The position numbers and the translations under genes are program-made. Source: Daucus carota subsp. sativus (Eukaryota > Streptophyta > Magnoliopsida > Apiales > Apiaceae). From it: a DNA stretch of 64,000 bases. The stretch spans positions 30,341,606 through 30,405,605 of the forward strand of contig NC_030387.2 in the NCBI RefSeq assembly GCF_001625215.2, written 5' to 3'. This document shows positions 1 to 12,581 of this stretch, one piece after another; position 1 is the stretch's first letter, and the number at the start of each line of letters is the position of its first letter. The notes below the pieces were generated by a model. The model made no database searches, was not told the DNA's origin, and saw only the letters and a list, made by a program, of their open reading frames with translations.

Positions 1-1936
1 AACAACTGAGCCTTGCAGTCATCTTTATCAGAAGTGTTTGTTTCAGCTTTACCTGATCTGGTTGTGTTATAGCTGCATACCACATCCACCATCAAAATAA
101 ATCAGATACTGAATTATCTAGAATGATGAAGAAAATTACACTGCAAAAGCTACATCATATTTAGCGATCCTCAGCTTAGGCGACTACTCTGTTGCACAAA
201 ATCTTTATTACAGAAAGTTTGAAAGAATATCACTTCTAATTAAATGTTGAAAACTTCAATTTTATCCCCGCTACAAATCATATACTCATTTGCTGTTTAC
301 TGCATAATTAGGCAGATATATACTATATAAAAATGAAACTTGTAATCAATCAATCATTTACTGTTTTACTGCTTAATAAAGAAGGCAAACGTATACCGTC
401 TTAGAAATTAACCTTACATATGAAACTCTTTTAGGCCGTAAGTATTACAGCTTATAAAATCATATTTGTAGTCCACGCCAGGTGACCTAAAATGCCACGG
501 ATATACTAGTGAGAGATTAATCTCACAGCTTCCTCGGGAAAATTGCTAAGAATCAAAAAACTAAAATTAGTGTACGCATAAAGAATGATCAGATTTTCTT
601 ATCCCAGATTACTGCATTAGTTAATTCTCCTATCAATTTTGCTGAATTCTGTCATTCAGATTTACGATGACCCTTCCCTGTTAAGATCTTACAGAATTAC
701 ATTAGAAGAAAGTTTTTAATACTATTTGTACATAAACACAATACTTTTATTATGGATGGTCAAAGGAAATGTCAAGAACTTTTGCCTTAAGATTGAACGG
801 TCACTCTTCAGAGAGAAAATATGTATTGACATTGGTTTGAGTGTCTACTCTTACTACTACTATTATACTACCTATTTTTTTTATCAAGACTTTGTGACAA
901 TAAGGTGAACTTCAAGAACATTTTCACAAGCCACCAGATTTTGAGTTTCCTTTAACTGACCAAAAAAGTTGTTTAAATACCTGAGGGGACTATCTACACC
1001 AGATTTTGAGTTTCCTTCAACTGACCAATTGCTTCCACATGTGCTTTTTGGAGTGCCACCGCCACTTCTATAACTACTCCGATTGCTGCGATCAGCATTT
1101 TGAGGCTTCATATCAACAGATGAGTTAAAACTCCCATTATAATTGGGAAGCCGAGCACGAACATTCGGGTCCCTTCTAATGTGATTCACCTGGGGCTGGG
1201 GAAGATCGCAATTCTCGACATGAACAGATGATCTCTGTGTAACAAAAGAAGCTAATTCATCACTATCTGCAGTTTTCCACCAAGGATCTTTTTTCCCACT
1301 CCCGATCAATGGAGATCCTGAATCAAGACACCACTCATCTGATGTATTTAAACTAGCTCCATCAATGTGATCCATTTCTACAAATTCATAAGATTCTTTA
1401 CCATCCTTCATCTTTACAGATTCTTGAACACCCTTTGCATATTCTGCCTTAAGCTCTTGCTTGTTAACACTGCGTTCTTTCTTTATAAAACTTGCACAAA
1501 CTCTACCTTCACTGCCATGGGTGGGGTCCGAGTTTAAATTTCTAGTAACTAATGTACCAACATTGTTTAGGTGGACTCGACTTGTTTTCACATTCAGGCT
1601 CGCAAAACCAACTCCATGGATATCCACCTCTGCGTCCATGGTATTTAATTGATCATTTAAAAATCCCTTCTTGTACCCGTAGTTGGGTTGCATCTGGAGC
1701 CACCATTTAGTGTCAGGAGATACATTCATATATGAAGGGTTGTTGCTATGGGGAACAAAACCCGGAACACAATAGTCTTGCCCATCTGTTGCACTTGCAG
1801 GTCCAGAATCGACCTGCTTAGCTGTTGCTCCTGAAGATGGACAGCAAGCTAGTTTTGGAGCTCTTTTTGCGTCTTCTTGGACAAAGCAACGATTAGCTGT
1901 TCTCTGCCAAGCAGCTCTTGCTTCTGCAGCCGCCAT
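1..1936 (-). CDS. Plant-specific protein of unknown function (partial, at least two coding exons)
   Basis: Coding exon 1 runs 1936 to 981 and begins MAAAEARAAWQRTANRCFVQ. I recognise this opening from conserved plant proteins with no assigned function. The single open frame continues to 884, but a consensus donor (CCCCTCAG|GTATTT) lies at 981/980. An acceptor (TATGCAG|C) at 73/72 opens a second exon, 72 to 1, that leaves the window. Exon 1 is 956 nt, leaving two bases of a codon, and exon 2 supplies the third, so the phase closes. Exon 2 reads on as an acidic and polar stretch (about 23 residues visible). The protein is Ser/Asn/Gly rich, with no membrane segment or catalytic motif that I can see. 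The C-terminus is missing. The gene model is fairly sure; the function is unknown. Confidence 0.75.
73..980 (-). other. Intron of the left-edge gene
   Basis: The intron has a GTATTT donor at 980 and a TATGCAG acceptor at 73. It is AT-rich with no other coding signal. Its first 50 bases hold a second copy of a roughly 30-bp stretch from the end of the upstream exon (938-968 versus 998-1028). Confidence 0.65.
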
Positions 1937-3330
1937 CAGTCACACATTTTTCCAGAGGTTCTGCAATGAAGATGAAAAACTTCTTAAAGAGATAAGAGTA
2001 AAGTCCGATCTATAGCTTGAAATATACCTTGTTTCTAGTTCTAATGTTTAGCCATACATATCACAGAAAGATTTCTAATTGTGCTTTTCAGAGAGGCATA
2101 TTCATAGTTTCATAACCAGATGCAAATACCAACCACAACCTTTAATTTTTGGTAAATTTCAATTACATTTTAATTACACAAAACCTAAAGATTTTCTAGA
2201 AATCCTTTTCTTCAGGAAGATAAAAATTGTGGTCTTCTTATTTGAGTATAATACCAAAGAATAATCAGTGCTTAAATTTAGCTCAACTCAATATATTGAT
2301 CTTCATAACTACTATATTCGTGCGACTCAAATTAAAGACCCCAATGTAAAAGCATACTTACAACAATAATAACAATGCTAAATAGAAAAATTAACAACAT
2401 GCTCTTCTTTAAGCCTCAACTTTTCTGTTTCAAAAGAGCAGTTACGTCCTAACCGATTATCAAAGCAAGGTCATATAACGTGGATAGAACACAAATGAAG
2501 CACACATTCATTCGATCTAGAAACCCTACAAGTCACCAAGCTCTGATTTTAGCTCCAAAATTGCAAATTAAAAACAGGATTATGTTCATCCCACAAATGT
2601 TAGTAAGATTCATCGAAAAACTAACAATTATAAAACCAGACCAACAAGGTAACAACCTATCTTCATGTCAGATAAGATCAACAATTCCTCACTTTTCTTA
2701 ACAGAAAAAACAATCAAGATCAAGAGATCTTTATAATAAATATACAAACATATATCCACATCAAATACAAGAAAATATCATCAAGAATCCATTTTGACCT
2801 CAACCCAGGTAACAAAATTACCACACAATTCACATAACAATCAAACAAAACAAAATCTAAACACAAGATGAAATCTTTGTTAATCAGCACCTCATAACAA
2901 ACAGCATGAAACCATGAATTATTACAACATGAAACCCCACATAAAAGTTAAACTCGGACAATAATTAGACATGTATAAATGATCTTATCATCAAACATAT
3001 CCAAAACACAAAATATAATATAATATAGAGAGAAGGTGGACCTGAAGAGAAAATCCAAGAAACTAATGGATGGATTGAGAGAGAAGATGGGTGTGTATGT
3101 ATTATGTATACGAGGAAAGATAGATCATAGAAGTTTAAGAATATTTTGCAAGTGCGTGACTGTGTGTGATGTATTAAGGATACAAAGCTATTGAATTAGA
3201 GAGACAAATCTTTCTTCGTTTCGTTTTATTACAGTTATCACTCTCTTTGTTTTATTTTGTTTGGCTTCTGCCATTGTCGGTTTCCGGACCCAAGATACGA
3301 CATCGTGTTAGTTAAGCTACGGATATTTTT
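1937..3330 (-). other. 5' leader, leader intron and promoter region of the left-edge gene
   Basis: Just upstream of the ATG there is a splice acceptor (CATTGCAG|AACC, exon base 1960). A matching donor (CTCTTCAG|GTCC) lies at 3042/3041, so a leader intron of about 1.08 kb (1961-3041) is likely. The untranslated first exon and promoter would then lie at about 3043-3300. No other gene is seen in this stretch. This is inferred from splice consensus only. Confidence 0.5.
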
Positions 3331-5100
3331 TTTCCTATTGTGTCTATCAAGCTATTATAACTCGACTCCAATTGACCGAAGAAACTGCTCAAAAAATTAA
3401 AATATGTTCGATAATGTGCCCGTTGGTTTAGACTTCTATTTTTCATGACCCGTTTGTTTAAAAAAAGTAGAAGCACTTAAATTGAGAATGCTAGCTTCTA
3501 TCTCAGTGCTTCTGCTTCTTTTTCAAACATTTTATTAACTTATTTACTTATCACTTTTAATCCACGGCCCCATTAAATTGTGACGAATCTAAAATGTATC
3601 CTAACGATCTCTGATTTATTAATTTTTTTTGATAAATTTTAAATAATTTAATATTGATAATTTATCGATGATATTCTGATTTGACTAATTTTTTTTAATT
3701 TTCGAAAAATCATAAATCGGTAGATCAATCGATTAATTCTGATTATTGATTTCTATTATCATAGGTTACATATATACAATTTTAAAATTAGCAGAAATTA
3801 GATTTTATATTATTCAATTTTAAGAACCTATCTGTCTAGATTTTCTTTTACAATTCTTTTATCATCCTCATATAATATATATACTTATTTGATTTAAAAT
3901 GGATTGAAAATATTTTATTATGGATTTTATTAATATTTTATAGGATTAGTTCTATCTTTCAAATCGGCTCCGGAGAAATAAAACGGTGTCTTGGAAGAGG
4001 ACCGATATACCACCCTTGGCCTTGAGCTGTTGTCGCCGTCAAGAAAGGAATAGGGTGCAAGCAAAGTGGGTGTTGAATGTAAGTTTAGTCAATTATGTAT
4101 ACTCAAAATATCTAATTAGATTCTGATTTATGCAATGAATCTGAATATTTGATACTGGGGGCATATCGCATATGATTTATTGTGGGCTAGTAAGTGGATT
4201 TTAGCAATTTCATTACAAGATACCGCACCATGTTTTTGTGTTGGGCTCTGCTTTGCGGTTCCTACAATTGTCTTGTAGCTTTGATTTATGTCGATGTTTA
4301 TTATTTTTCAGAGATTCGGAGGTGTATAATGATGTTTTACCTAAATAATTTATTTATATTAATGTTCACGATTTTAAAATTAGACGTACAATTGATGTAC
4401 AGTTCCAAAAATTTCCCGTAGAAAAATCTATATTCATCACGATGATAAGATAACTTGCCATTTAATCTCCATATAATGTCGATGATTTATTTCAAAACAA
4501 AAATAAGATATTATTGTCAAAAAAAAAATTATATTCATCACGAAAATAATAAAATAGATATTTTTAATTAACAACGGTATAATACCGTACGGTCTTTTTC
4601 TTGAACTTTTCACTGAACTGAAATAGCACGAGCTAGACTAAGATTTGTACTAACAACTTTGTGTACTACTGCATACCAACAATCAGTAGTTTGCATAAAT
4701 TATACCTAAACAATTGATCTCTTTTTCATACATAACTTGCACATCCACTGATCCACTCTTGCGGTATAAAAAATGTTTGAATTCATGTCATTTTAATTCA
4801 TATCGGCTTATAATGTTTTGTTTTTGTAGAAAAAGCTAGAAGTGGGCGTGCCCAAACAGGCACTAATATTGCTTTCCACATTCTGACCTTAATATTAGAT
4901 TCACTCATTTGTTAACTTCAGACTACAGCCACATTCCTGCTTCTTTCATCATATTCGGAGTAGGAGGGATACTGAAACAGTTGGCGGAGTCTAAAAGCTT
5001 ACGCGACGGCTATATAGGTTTTGAACGTCATCGGGTGATTTTTGAAGATCAGCCGGACGGTTTCAAATGGTATCGCTAAACATAGGCACTGTAACTACAA
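3331..5100. other. Intergenic AT-rich sequence
   Basis: No gene was recognised. From about 4668 onward the sequence matches the 3' flank of the second ZOG pseudogene (12548-12581 and 18157-18470). It shares the CTGCATACCAACAATCA and ACTTGCACATCCACTGATCC words. It therefore marks the outermost copy of the tandem duplication. The stretch 3420-3560 has MITE-like AGAAGC/GCTTCT words, but I could not define its ends. Confidence 0.5.
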
Positions 5101-5235
5101 AGAGGATAGTCATTGACATGGGGCGAGCTTTGATGACACATTGAATGTAAAAAGCGACAGTCGGGTCGTATACTGATAACTAATTAAATCACATGAATAC
5201 AAAATTGTACTACTAATCAAGTCGAATCTATCTCG

Positions 5236-5540
5236 ATCTATGAGCAATAAAAGTACCCAACTCCAAGCCCCCACCTGCCACTGACTTTTCTTCAGATCGT
5301 TGATCAAATTCTGTACAACATTTTCGATAGTTTCTGCAGTCACCAGTTTATTCCTCAGCAAGGCCCAATTCTTTGCAACTAAACCAATTTTCAGAAACTT
5401 AATTTGTCAAAACAGTGTTCCTTGGCTCATCTGAATGCATCGTCGATGCTAAAATTGGCAGTTTGGCTCTCCCATGGTAATACTTTCCATGCATGAATTC
5501 CTATCACAGTGACTCAGGATGTCCCAAAATCTTCGTTCAT
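5236..5540 (-). pseudogene. ZOG-like glucosyltransferase pseudogene fragment, copy A (C-terminal part)
   Basis: On the minus strand this fragment aligns with the 3' third of the intact gene at 22083-23471. It shares the TCTGAATGCATCG, CCATGCATGAATTCC and CACAGTGACTCA words of the PSPG-box region, and a short frame with LVTAETIENVVQNLI matches LVSAETIASAIQKLM of the intact copy. The frame is broken near 5390-5400 and nothing upstream of the PSPG box remains. Between the shared 3' flank (4668-5200) and this fragment the order is the same as in the intact locus. It is a decayed tandem copy, not a functional gene. Confidence 0.8.
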
Positions 5541-5823
5541 TCCCACATTGTTACGTCAATTTTGAGTTATAAATTTGAGTGAGAATCGTTGTGTGCGCAC
5601 AACGAATGACGCTTGGAATGCGTTCTCCTCTGATAGTTCTTTGTAAGACAATTTGAATCACTTAAAATGACTAAGAGAGATGAATGAGATAAAAGTATTC
5701 AAAGTTTGTTTCTTAGAAGTGAAAAATAGTGTTATGCTCCGGAAAATATTATTTTGATTAATGATATTCTGAGTATATAATTGGATTTCAAAAATCTTAT
5801 TAAATTTTACAATATTTAGTCGA

Positions 5824-8569
5824 GATTAGGTCCAGATGGCTTAAACCCGGCTTTTTTTCAACACTTTTGGAATCTGATTGGCAAAGAGGTGTTTAATTGT
5901 TGTCAACAGTGGCTTATAGAGGGCAAGTTTCCTGCTGATGTGAATGATACAACTTTAGTGCTCATCCCTAAAAAAGATAATGTTGACGACCCTAAAGACC
6001 TCAGGCCGATAGCTTTGTGTAACGTTCTTTACAAGATAGTAACAAAGGTGTTAGCAAATAGACTGCAGAAAATTCTACCAGGGGTCATATCTGAGGAGCA
6101 ATCGGCTTTTGTTCCTGGCCGAAACATCACAGATAACGTATTGGTGGCATTTGAGCTTTTACATTACATGAAAAGGAAGAATAGTGGTCAAGATGGTGTG
6201 GTGGCTTTAAAGCTCAACATTAGTAAGGCTTACGACCGTGTGAACTGGAGGTATCTTAAACACAGAATGTCTACCATGGGTTTTTCGGAAAAATGGATTG
6301 AATGGATGATGCTTTGTGTTCGAACTGTATCTTATTCGATCTCGTTTCAAGGATCTATGATATGCCCCATAATACCAACTAGAGGTCTCCGCCAAGGAGA
6401 TCCCTTCTCGCCTTATTTGTTCCTGCTGTGCGTCGAAGGTTTGTCATCATCCTTAAAGTCAGCTGCTGGGAATGGTAGCATAAACGTATGTTGTATTTGC
6501 AATCTAGCCCCATCAATAACCCATCTGTTATTCGCTGATGACAGCTTTTTATTTTTTAAAGCGACTACAGAAGAAGCTTCAACAGCCAAAGAAATCTTAA
6601 ATGAATACGAGGCATGGTCAGGGCAAGCAGTTAACTATCAAAAATTAGCCATATTCTTTAGTTCAAACGTAAGGAGAGATAAGTAAGAAGCACTCAATAG
6701 GAGACAGCAAGTATCTTGGCCTGCCATCTCTGATTGGCCGCTCAAAGAAAACTGTGTTTAGGTACTTGAAAGACAAGGTGATTCAGAAAATTAAAGGATG
6801 GAGTTCGAGGCTGCTTTAACGTGCTGGTAAATTAGTTATGTTGAAGAATGTGATTCAGTCAATACCGGCATATACAATGTATTGTTTTCTGATTCCTAAA
6901 TCACTCTGTCAAGAGATTCAACGAGTAATGAATGCCTTCTGGTGGCAATCAAACTCTTCTTCAAACAAAGGTATTCGCTGGCTAGGCTGGAATAAAATGT
7001 GTATGTCAAAGAAGGATGGAGGGCTGGGGTTCAGAGATATCAATGGCTTTAATCTAGCTCTCCTGGGTAAACAGTGTTGGAAATTAATAAACGACCCAAG
7101 AGCTTTAGTTTCAAGGATTCTAAAAGCTAGATACTATCCAAATAGTCATTTTCTACAAGCTGGTAGGACAGGAGGTGCTAGTTACACCTGGTCAGGTATA
7201 TGGGAGGCAAAAGAAGAGATGAAGAAGGGTCTGAGATGGGTTGTGGGGGACGACACATCTATTAGCATTGCAACTGATACGTGGCTTCGTATGAAAGAGA
7301 ATTTCTGCGTTAACAGGGAACAAACCAGTAGTCAAGTGATGCAGCTGAAAGTTTGCGATTTATTCCAGGAAAACAAAAGGGCTTGGGATGAGGTTAAAAT
7401 CAGAGCCAATTTCAGCAGTGAGGATGCAGATGCCATTTTAAACACTCGAATTCCACAGGGGCATACTAGAGACAGGGTTGCCTGGATTTATTCATCCAAT
7501 GGAAAGTATAAGGTGAAATCAGGGTACTATCAGTGGTGTCAAAGTCAGCCTGCTAATGATGGAGTTCAACAGTTGAAGGGATGGAACAAAATCTGGAATC
7601 TGGAAGTCCCTCATAAAATTAAAGTTTTCTTGTGGAGGTTTTGTCGGAATACTCTACCAATCAGGATCTTATTAAGGGGAAGAGGTGTCCCAGCCCTAAT
7701 TGCTTGTTCAATGTGTACTGGTGAGATAGAACACCTACGACACTTGTTCTTTGAATGTGGCTTCGCAAAAAAATGCTGGCAACAGAAAGGTTTCGACTCT
7801 AACGTGTGGGACATAGAAAGCAGCCATGAATGGTTACTTCATACTTTGGCTAATGGTCCAGATGAGGTTTTGGTTAAAATGGCATCAGTTCTCTGGGGAG
7901 TATGGTTTGCAAGGAATAAACGCATTTTTGAGAATAGATTTATGTCACCAGCCACTGTCATGGCTTGGAGTGCGAAACAAATTTTAGAGTGGCAAATAGC
8001 TAATAAGAAAGTCTCATTTTCACCACACCTGAGCAACAGACAGCAGGGAGATGGTCGGAAGTGGCAAGTTTCAGAGCAAGGGTGCTTAAAAATTAATGTT
8101 GATGCATCGGTTGTGGACGGACAAAACTCATTTGGCATTGTTATGGTTTTAAGAAATCACCAGGGGCACTACATTACAGGAAAGAAGATGAGATTTGCAG
8201 GCTCTTTCTCAGTTATGGAAGCTGAAATGACAGGTATTACTGAGGCACTGACATGGGCACAAAATTATACAAATACAGTAGTGATCGAAAGTGACTCTCC
8301 GCTAAGTGTTGAGGCAATTCGGAATGGTCAGGAGAGCTTACTGGAGCTTGGTGATCTTATTCATCAATGCAGGGACTTTCTGAGACATAATGATCGACTC
8401 AAGCTTAGTTTTGTTAGGAAGCAAGCGAACAAGGTTGCACATAGCATTGCGAGAATTCCTTGTGAGCTAAATAGTTCCATTGTAATCCCGTCTCCTCCAT
8501 TCTTCTTGTTGGAGACAATATTGTCCGAAAGTTTAGCGTTTTAATGAAATTACCAGTTTCTCAAAAAAA
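5824..8569 (+). mobile_element. 5'-truncated LINE (L1-type non-LTR retrotransposon)
   Basis: The element starts abruptly inside the reverse transcriptase ORF (in frame from about 5827, GPDGLNPAFF) and ends in a short A tract (8562-8569) just after the ORF2 stop. This is the usual structure of a plant LINE truncated during target-primed reverse transcription. No endonuclease domain or ORF1 is present. I did not find a convincing target-site duplication. Confidence 0.9.
5827..8544 (+). pseudogene. LINE ORF2 remnant: reverse transcriptase, zinc-binding region and RNase H
   Basis: The first open part (5827-6685) holds the reverse transcriptase core: LRPIALCN, QSAFVPGRNITDN, GLRQGDPFSPYLF and the catalytic FADD (YADD variant). 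A frame change with a stop lies at about 6683. The next frame (GDSKYLGLPSLIGRSKK) ends at an in-frame TAA near 6817, after which the open frame resumes at 6838. That last part (568 aa) contains a zf-RVT type zinc-binding region (WNLEVPHKIKVFLWR, then CSMC and HLFFEC) and a C-terminal RNase H (KINVDASV, MEAEMTGITEAL, ESDS). With two lesions and no endonuclease it cannot be autonomous. Confidence 0.9.
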
Positions 8570-9382
8570 AGGTATGGTCTTTCAAAATTTTGATATATGA
8601 TTATAATTTTAAATTATTTTTGAAAATATATGGCATTTCGTTAGACGGATTTATGAGGTTATCTTCGATTCAATTTTAACACCAATTCATTAAAATCTCA
8701 TATTTTGAAGAAATTTTTAAAAATATAAATACACGAGCAAATCATATCAAAATCCGTTATTTTATATATAAAAAATCCGCCAATATTTCAATATCATTAA
8801 AATTTGTATTGAATTTAGTATTGCATACAAAATCCTCAGATTTTCACTAGTAACTAAATATCTCTTCAAGATTTTTAAAAGTTATTTTGATCACGATTGA
8901 TTACTCGAAGACTTCAATTATTTTTTAATCTCAATTTCGTATACATAGATCTAAACAATTTTAAAAAATCTTTAATGATCTTATATTATTATTTTATTCT
9001 TAAAATAACATGTATTCAAATTTAGAGTCTAAATAGTTATTCAAAATTTGAAAATATTCAAGTCAAATTATAAATAATACTTATAAATTGAAGTGTATAA
9101 TTATGATTAAAAATTGTAAGTATTACTGCTCAGTCACCTCAATTGTTTATATTGGAAGACAAGGACATAGTACGCATTATAAGACTCTCATAAAATATAT
9201 TTTGATAAATTATTTTATATTTTTTGGAATAAAAATTTAATATCTAAATTTTTATAAAAAGGAAAAAATTGACTGTGAACCGATATTTATATACATTTTA
9301 AAATAGGTGCTAAACTCTTATAAAAACCGCAAAAGAGTGATATGGACGAACAAAAAGTACTTCTTTGTCCTCCTTTGATTAC
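8570..9382. other. AT-rich intergenic sequence, nothing recognised
   Basis: Very AT-rich with short homopolymer-like words and no coding, RNA or repeat signal that I can support. Confidence 0.5.
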
Positions 9383-9690
9383 TACTCCCTCCGTCCCCCT
9401 CAATTGTTTACATTGGAGGGGGACACGGAGACCAAGACAATGTATGGAAAATGAGTAAAGTTAGATGAAAAGTGGGTAAAGTGGTGGGACCTATCAATAT
9501 TTAATAATAGATTTGAGATAGTGGAGGAAAGTAGTGGGTGTAATAGTAGTTTTTATTGTTAAATATGAGATAGTGGGGGAAGATAGTGGGTGTAATGATG
9601 AGAAAAACTTACTATCTATAGTAACGTAAATAAATGAGAGGGACATCCCAAAATAGTAACCGTAAAGAAATGAGAGGGACAGAGGGAGTA
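9383..9690. mobile_element. Stowaway-like MITE (Tc1/Mariner type)
   Basis: The left end is TACTCCCTCCGTCCC and the right end GGACAGAGGGAGTA, which are inverted matches. The TA at each end fits the TA target duplication of Stowaway elements. The 308-bp body has no coding capacity. Confidence 0.8.
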
Positions 9691-10339
9691 GTTTTCTTCT
9701 TTGAAACATGATATCTTCATATTTGTATTAATAGACGTGTTTGTCCGTTAATTGTTAATTGTTAGTCATATTGTAGAAATCGGAAATTGAATCGACTCGA
9801 TTTTGTTCTCTAAAAAATTAGTATTGAGAAATCGGAGAATGCTCAGAATGAGTATTCGGACAACTACCGGAATATTAATATTTTTTAATTTTCTAAATTC
9901 ATTTTCAATCAAATTTTAGTATACAAATTACTTAAGTGTTTAAATTGAAATTCAAAGATAACAGGTCTTTGTTATTATAATATAAGAATATGTTATGTAT
10001 TAAAAATAATTATCTAATATTATCAGTAATTTATTATTGAATAAATAATATTATTGACAATACATTAATAATAATTGAGTTCACAATTCAAGTATATATT
10101 ATCCTCTTGAGACGAGTATCTCCCAATATAATAAAACAAAATTTTGATAATTACTACATCTATATTTCTAATTATTGTCTATATTCTATGAAGAAAAGCC
10201 AAACATAAATTCGACTCATGGTACTCGGAGTCCAACTGAGTTTTGACCAATTTCTTACAAAATTATATTTAGATACGAGTATTTGTAAATTCGGATCAGA
10301 CGAGGAGTTAAAACCGAGTATTTAGATGAGTACTTGGCT
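9691..10339. other. AT-rich intergenic sequence
   Basis: No gene, RNA or defined repeat was recognised. Confidence 0.4.
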
Positions 10340-12240
10340 AAGTTAATTAACCGATTTTTAGAACAATGATTGTTAGTGATTTTGCATGTACAAATGCGTA
10401 ATACTGATGCGTTGTTCTTATCAGAACAACAAACACTAACAAATTTTATTCATAATTGAAATTGAATTAATACAATAAACACATCTAATTATAACAATAA
10501 TTATGTTATTAAAAAAACAATAATTATGTTATTTTTTCTAAATAAACATGGACTTTACAGAGGACTGATATTTATATAGTACTATACAATTGGTCCATGC
10601 ATCATTAATGTTGTGTTTGTCCATTATTGTTAGGGGTGCATGAGGGCTTAATATTTGCAGAAAATAGAACAATGGATTTTTGGACCTTCTGCTTCCACGT
10701 AACGAGAAGTGGACGATATGGAGGATATTTTGTTCTAGTTCAGTAGTTCCGTGCTTTCTGTTTCATAAAAGTAATACTCCATAGATACTCTATTCACTTA
10801 ATTAATTGTGAAATACAATTTCTTTCAATGACATTAAATAAAGTTAAATTGGTGATTTTTTTTATTTTATTAAATAAGAGAGATATCATTAAAAATATTA
10901 TTTAATTAGCATGTCATTTAAATCATTATAAACCAAATATATATCATTTTACCCTATTACTATTCATACCTCTTTACTTTATCATTTATCAAAAATTAAC
11001 CGATTAACATTTTACTACAAAATCACTTCGAGTACTTTCATAATTGTCTCTAGTATTAATCAAAATAATTTGAGAATTTTGACATTTATACACATTTTGT
11101 ATAATTAAGAACATTTTATAAGTCACGTCTTTAGAAAATATATTTGATCTACTTTAAAATATATTTTTTATTTTTAAAAAATTATAAAAAATAATCTTTT
11201 ATTTACAATAAAAATTTGTTAATACTGTATTTAATGAATTCGGTTCTCAAATATAATTTTAAGAAGATATCAATATAGTGTTTGACCTTTTACAAATAAA
11301 AAAATATTAGTTAATACTATATCTGCAAAAATATTGAATTTTAGCATATTAAAGTTATTTTTATATAAAATAAATATAAAATATGAGTTAGGTTGCAATT
11401 CACCACAATAATAAAACTACTGAGGCATGTTGTGCCAAAGTTTAAGCTTTGAATTTTTTTCCAAATTTACCCTCTCACAAACTAACGGTAATGGTTAATT
11501 TGGACAGAATTTGCACAAAGAGGTGCGATACCAAATAAAATTAAAAGTTAAAGGTAGCATTATGTCAATGTTATAAATTTGAAACTAAATCGTAAGTATT
11601 ATCCTTAACAATTTATATTATAATTTTTTAATAATATATTATTATATTATAAAGTAATCAACTTATATATCAAAAAAATCAAATAATTAAGGATTGAGTC
11701 CAAATTATAGGGCGTGGCCACCCTAGCATGCCACCAGCTTGAAATGGATCGAACCCATCAATTAACTCCATATAAAATTTTAGGTATAACATAAACAAAA
11801 CATAAATTAGAAAAAAGATGATTCAGACCCCGCAAGAATAGTCTAGCACTTATAGTTCTCCCCATTTACCGATTATTTACAACGATAAGCGTATGCGTAG
11901 CAGATTAAACTATGTTTTGCCTTTTAAGTTCTCTACAGTAGCTGTGAAACAGAAAAAATCACACGTGTCGTTTCTTCTGTGTATGTTGTTAAAGCTGTGT
12001 ACATAAATGAAAGGGCCAACTAAAACGTGGTGGTAGACGAATCTCAAGTGTTAGTTTATCACCTAACTTCCTTGATAGTTTTTGATGAGCTTTACTGTAG
12101 TAACATGGGTTACATACAGGTGTTATTCTGCGACCTCTATTTAATTTTTCGACTCATTAATCTTTTTCTCTTTCTCAGGACCATCTTCTTTTCCAACTCT
12201 AGTCACTAAACTTATCTTTGCACGGGTTTATATGCTAGTA
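10340..12240. repeat. Segmental duplication, copy B of the ZOG 3' flank
   Basis: Several blocks match 19280-21190 in the same order and orientation. These include GGACCTTCTGCTTCCACGTA (10683 and 19714), the GCATAAATTAGAAAAAAGAT-type block (about 11800 and 20655) and AAACGTGGTGGTAGACGAAT (12022 and 20980). Small indels separate the copies. The unit accompanies each ZOG copy, so the tandem duplication included kilobases of flank. No gene is seen inside. Confidence 0.8.
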
Positions 12241-12275
12241 TTTGAGAATAAAAGAACATGTATATTTGGGGTGCT

Positions 12276-12560
12276 CTATAATCCGTCGTAATTAAATTTT
12301 GTTCTACTATATTTGATCTTTGATGTCAATTTAAAATGAGTTTGCAAACCCAAATCCCCATGCAATTCTGACAGATATTTTGAACAACTGTACAATACTT
12401 GATCTTGCAATGCAGCACTTGAGTCCGAAGATTTTACAAACCCCGGGTTTACCTGGACCATAGTCACCCCTACTTGATCACAAGTGAATGACTTTTGTCC
12501 CTGTTTCCTATTTTTCAAGAAGAGACAAGAAAGGGTCCTTTTCCTACTGCATACCAACAA
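12276..12560 (-). other. Short open frame of unknown origin (94 aa), possible gene fragment
   Basis: This open frame (with segments MVQVNPGFVKSS and LYSCSKYLSELHGDLGLQ) has better codon balance than its AT-rich surroundings and no counterpart in the other ZOG flank copy. I do not recognise the family. It is probably a gene scrap brought in by rearrangement, and it is not called as a gene. Confidence 0.25.
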
Positions 12561-12581
12561 TCAATTTGCATAAATTATACC

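Noticed and set aside
5700..8700. Target-site duplication for the LINE
   Set aside because: Short A/T-rich matches on the two sides (such as TTTCAAAA) are too common in this background to be convincing.
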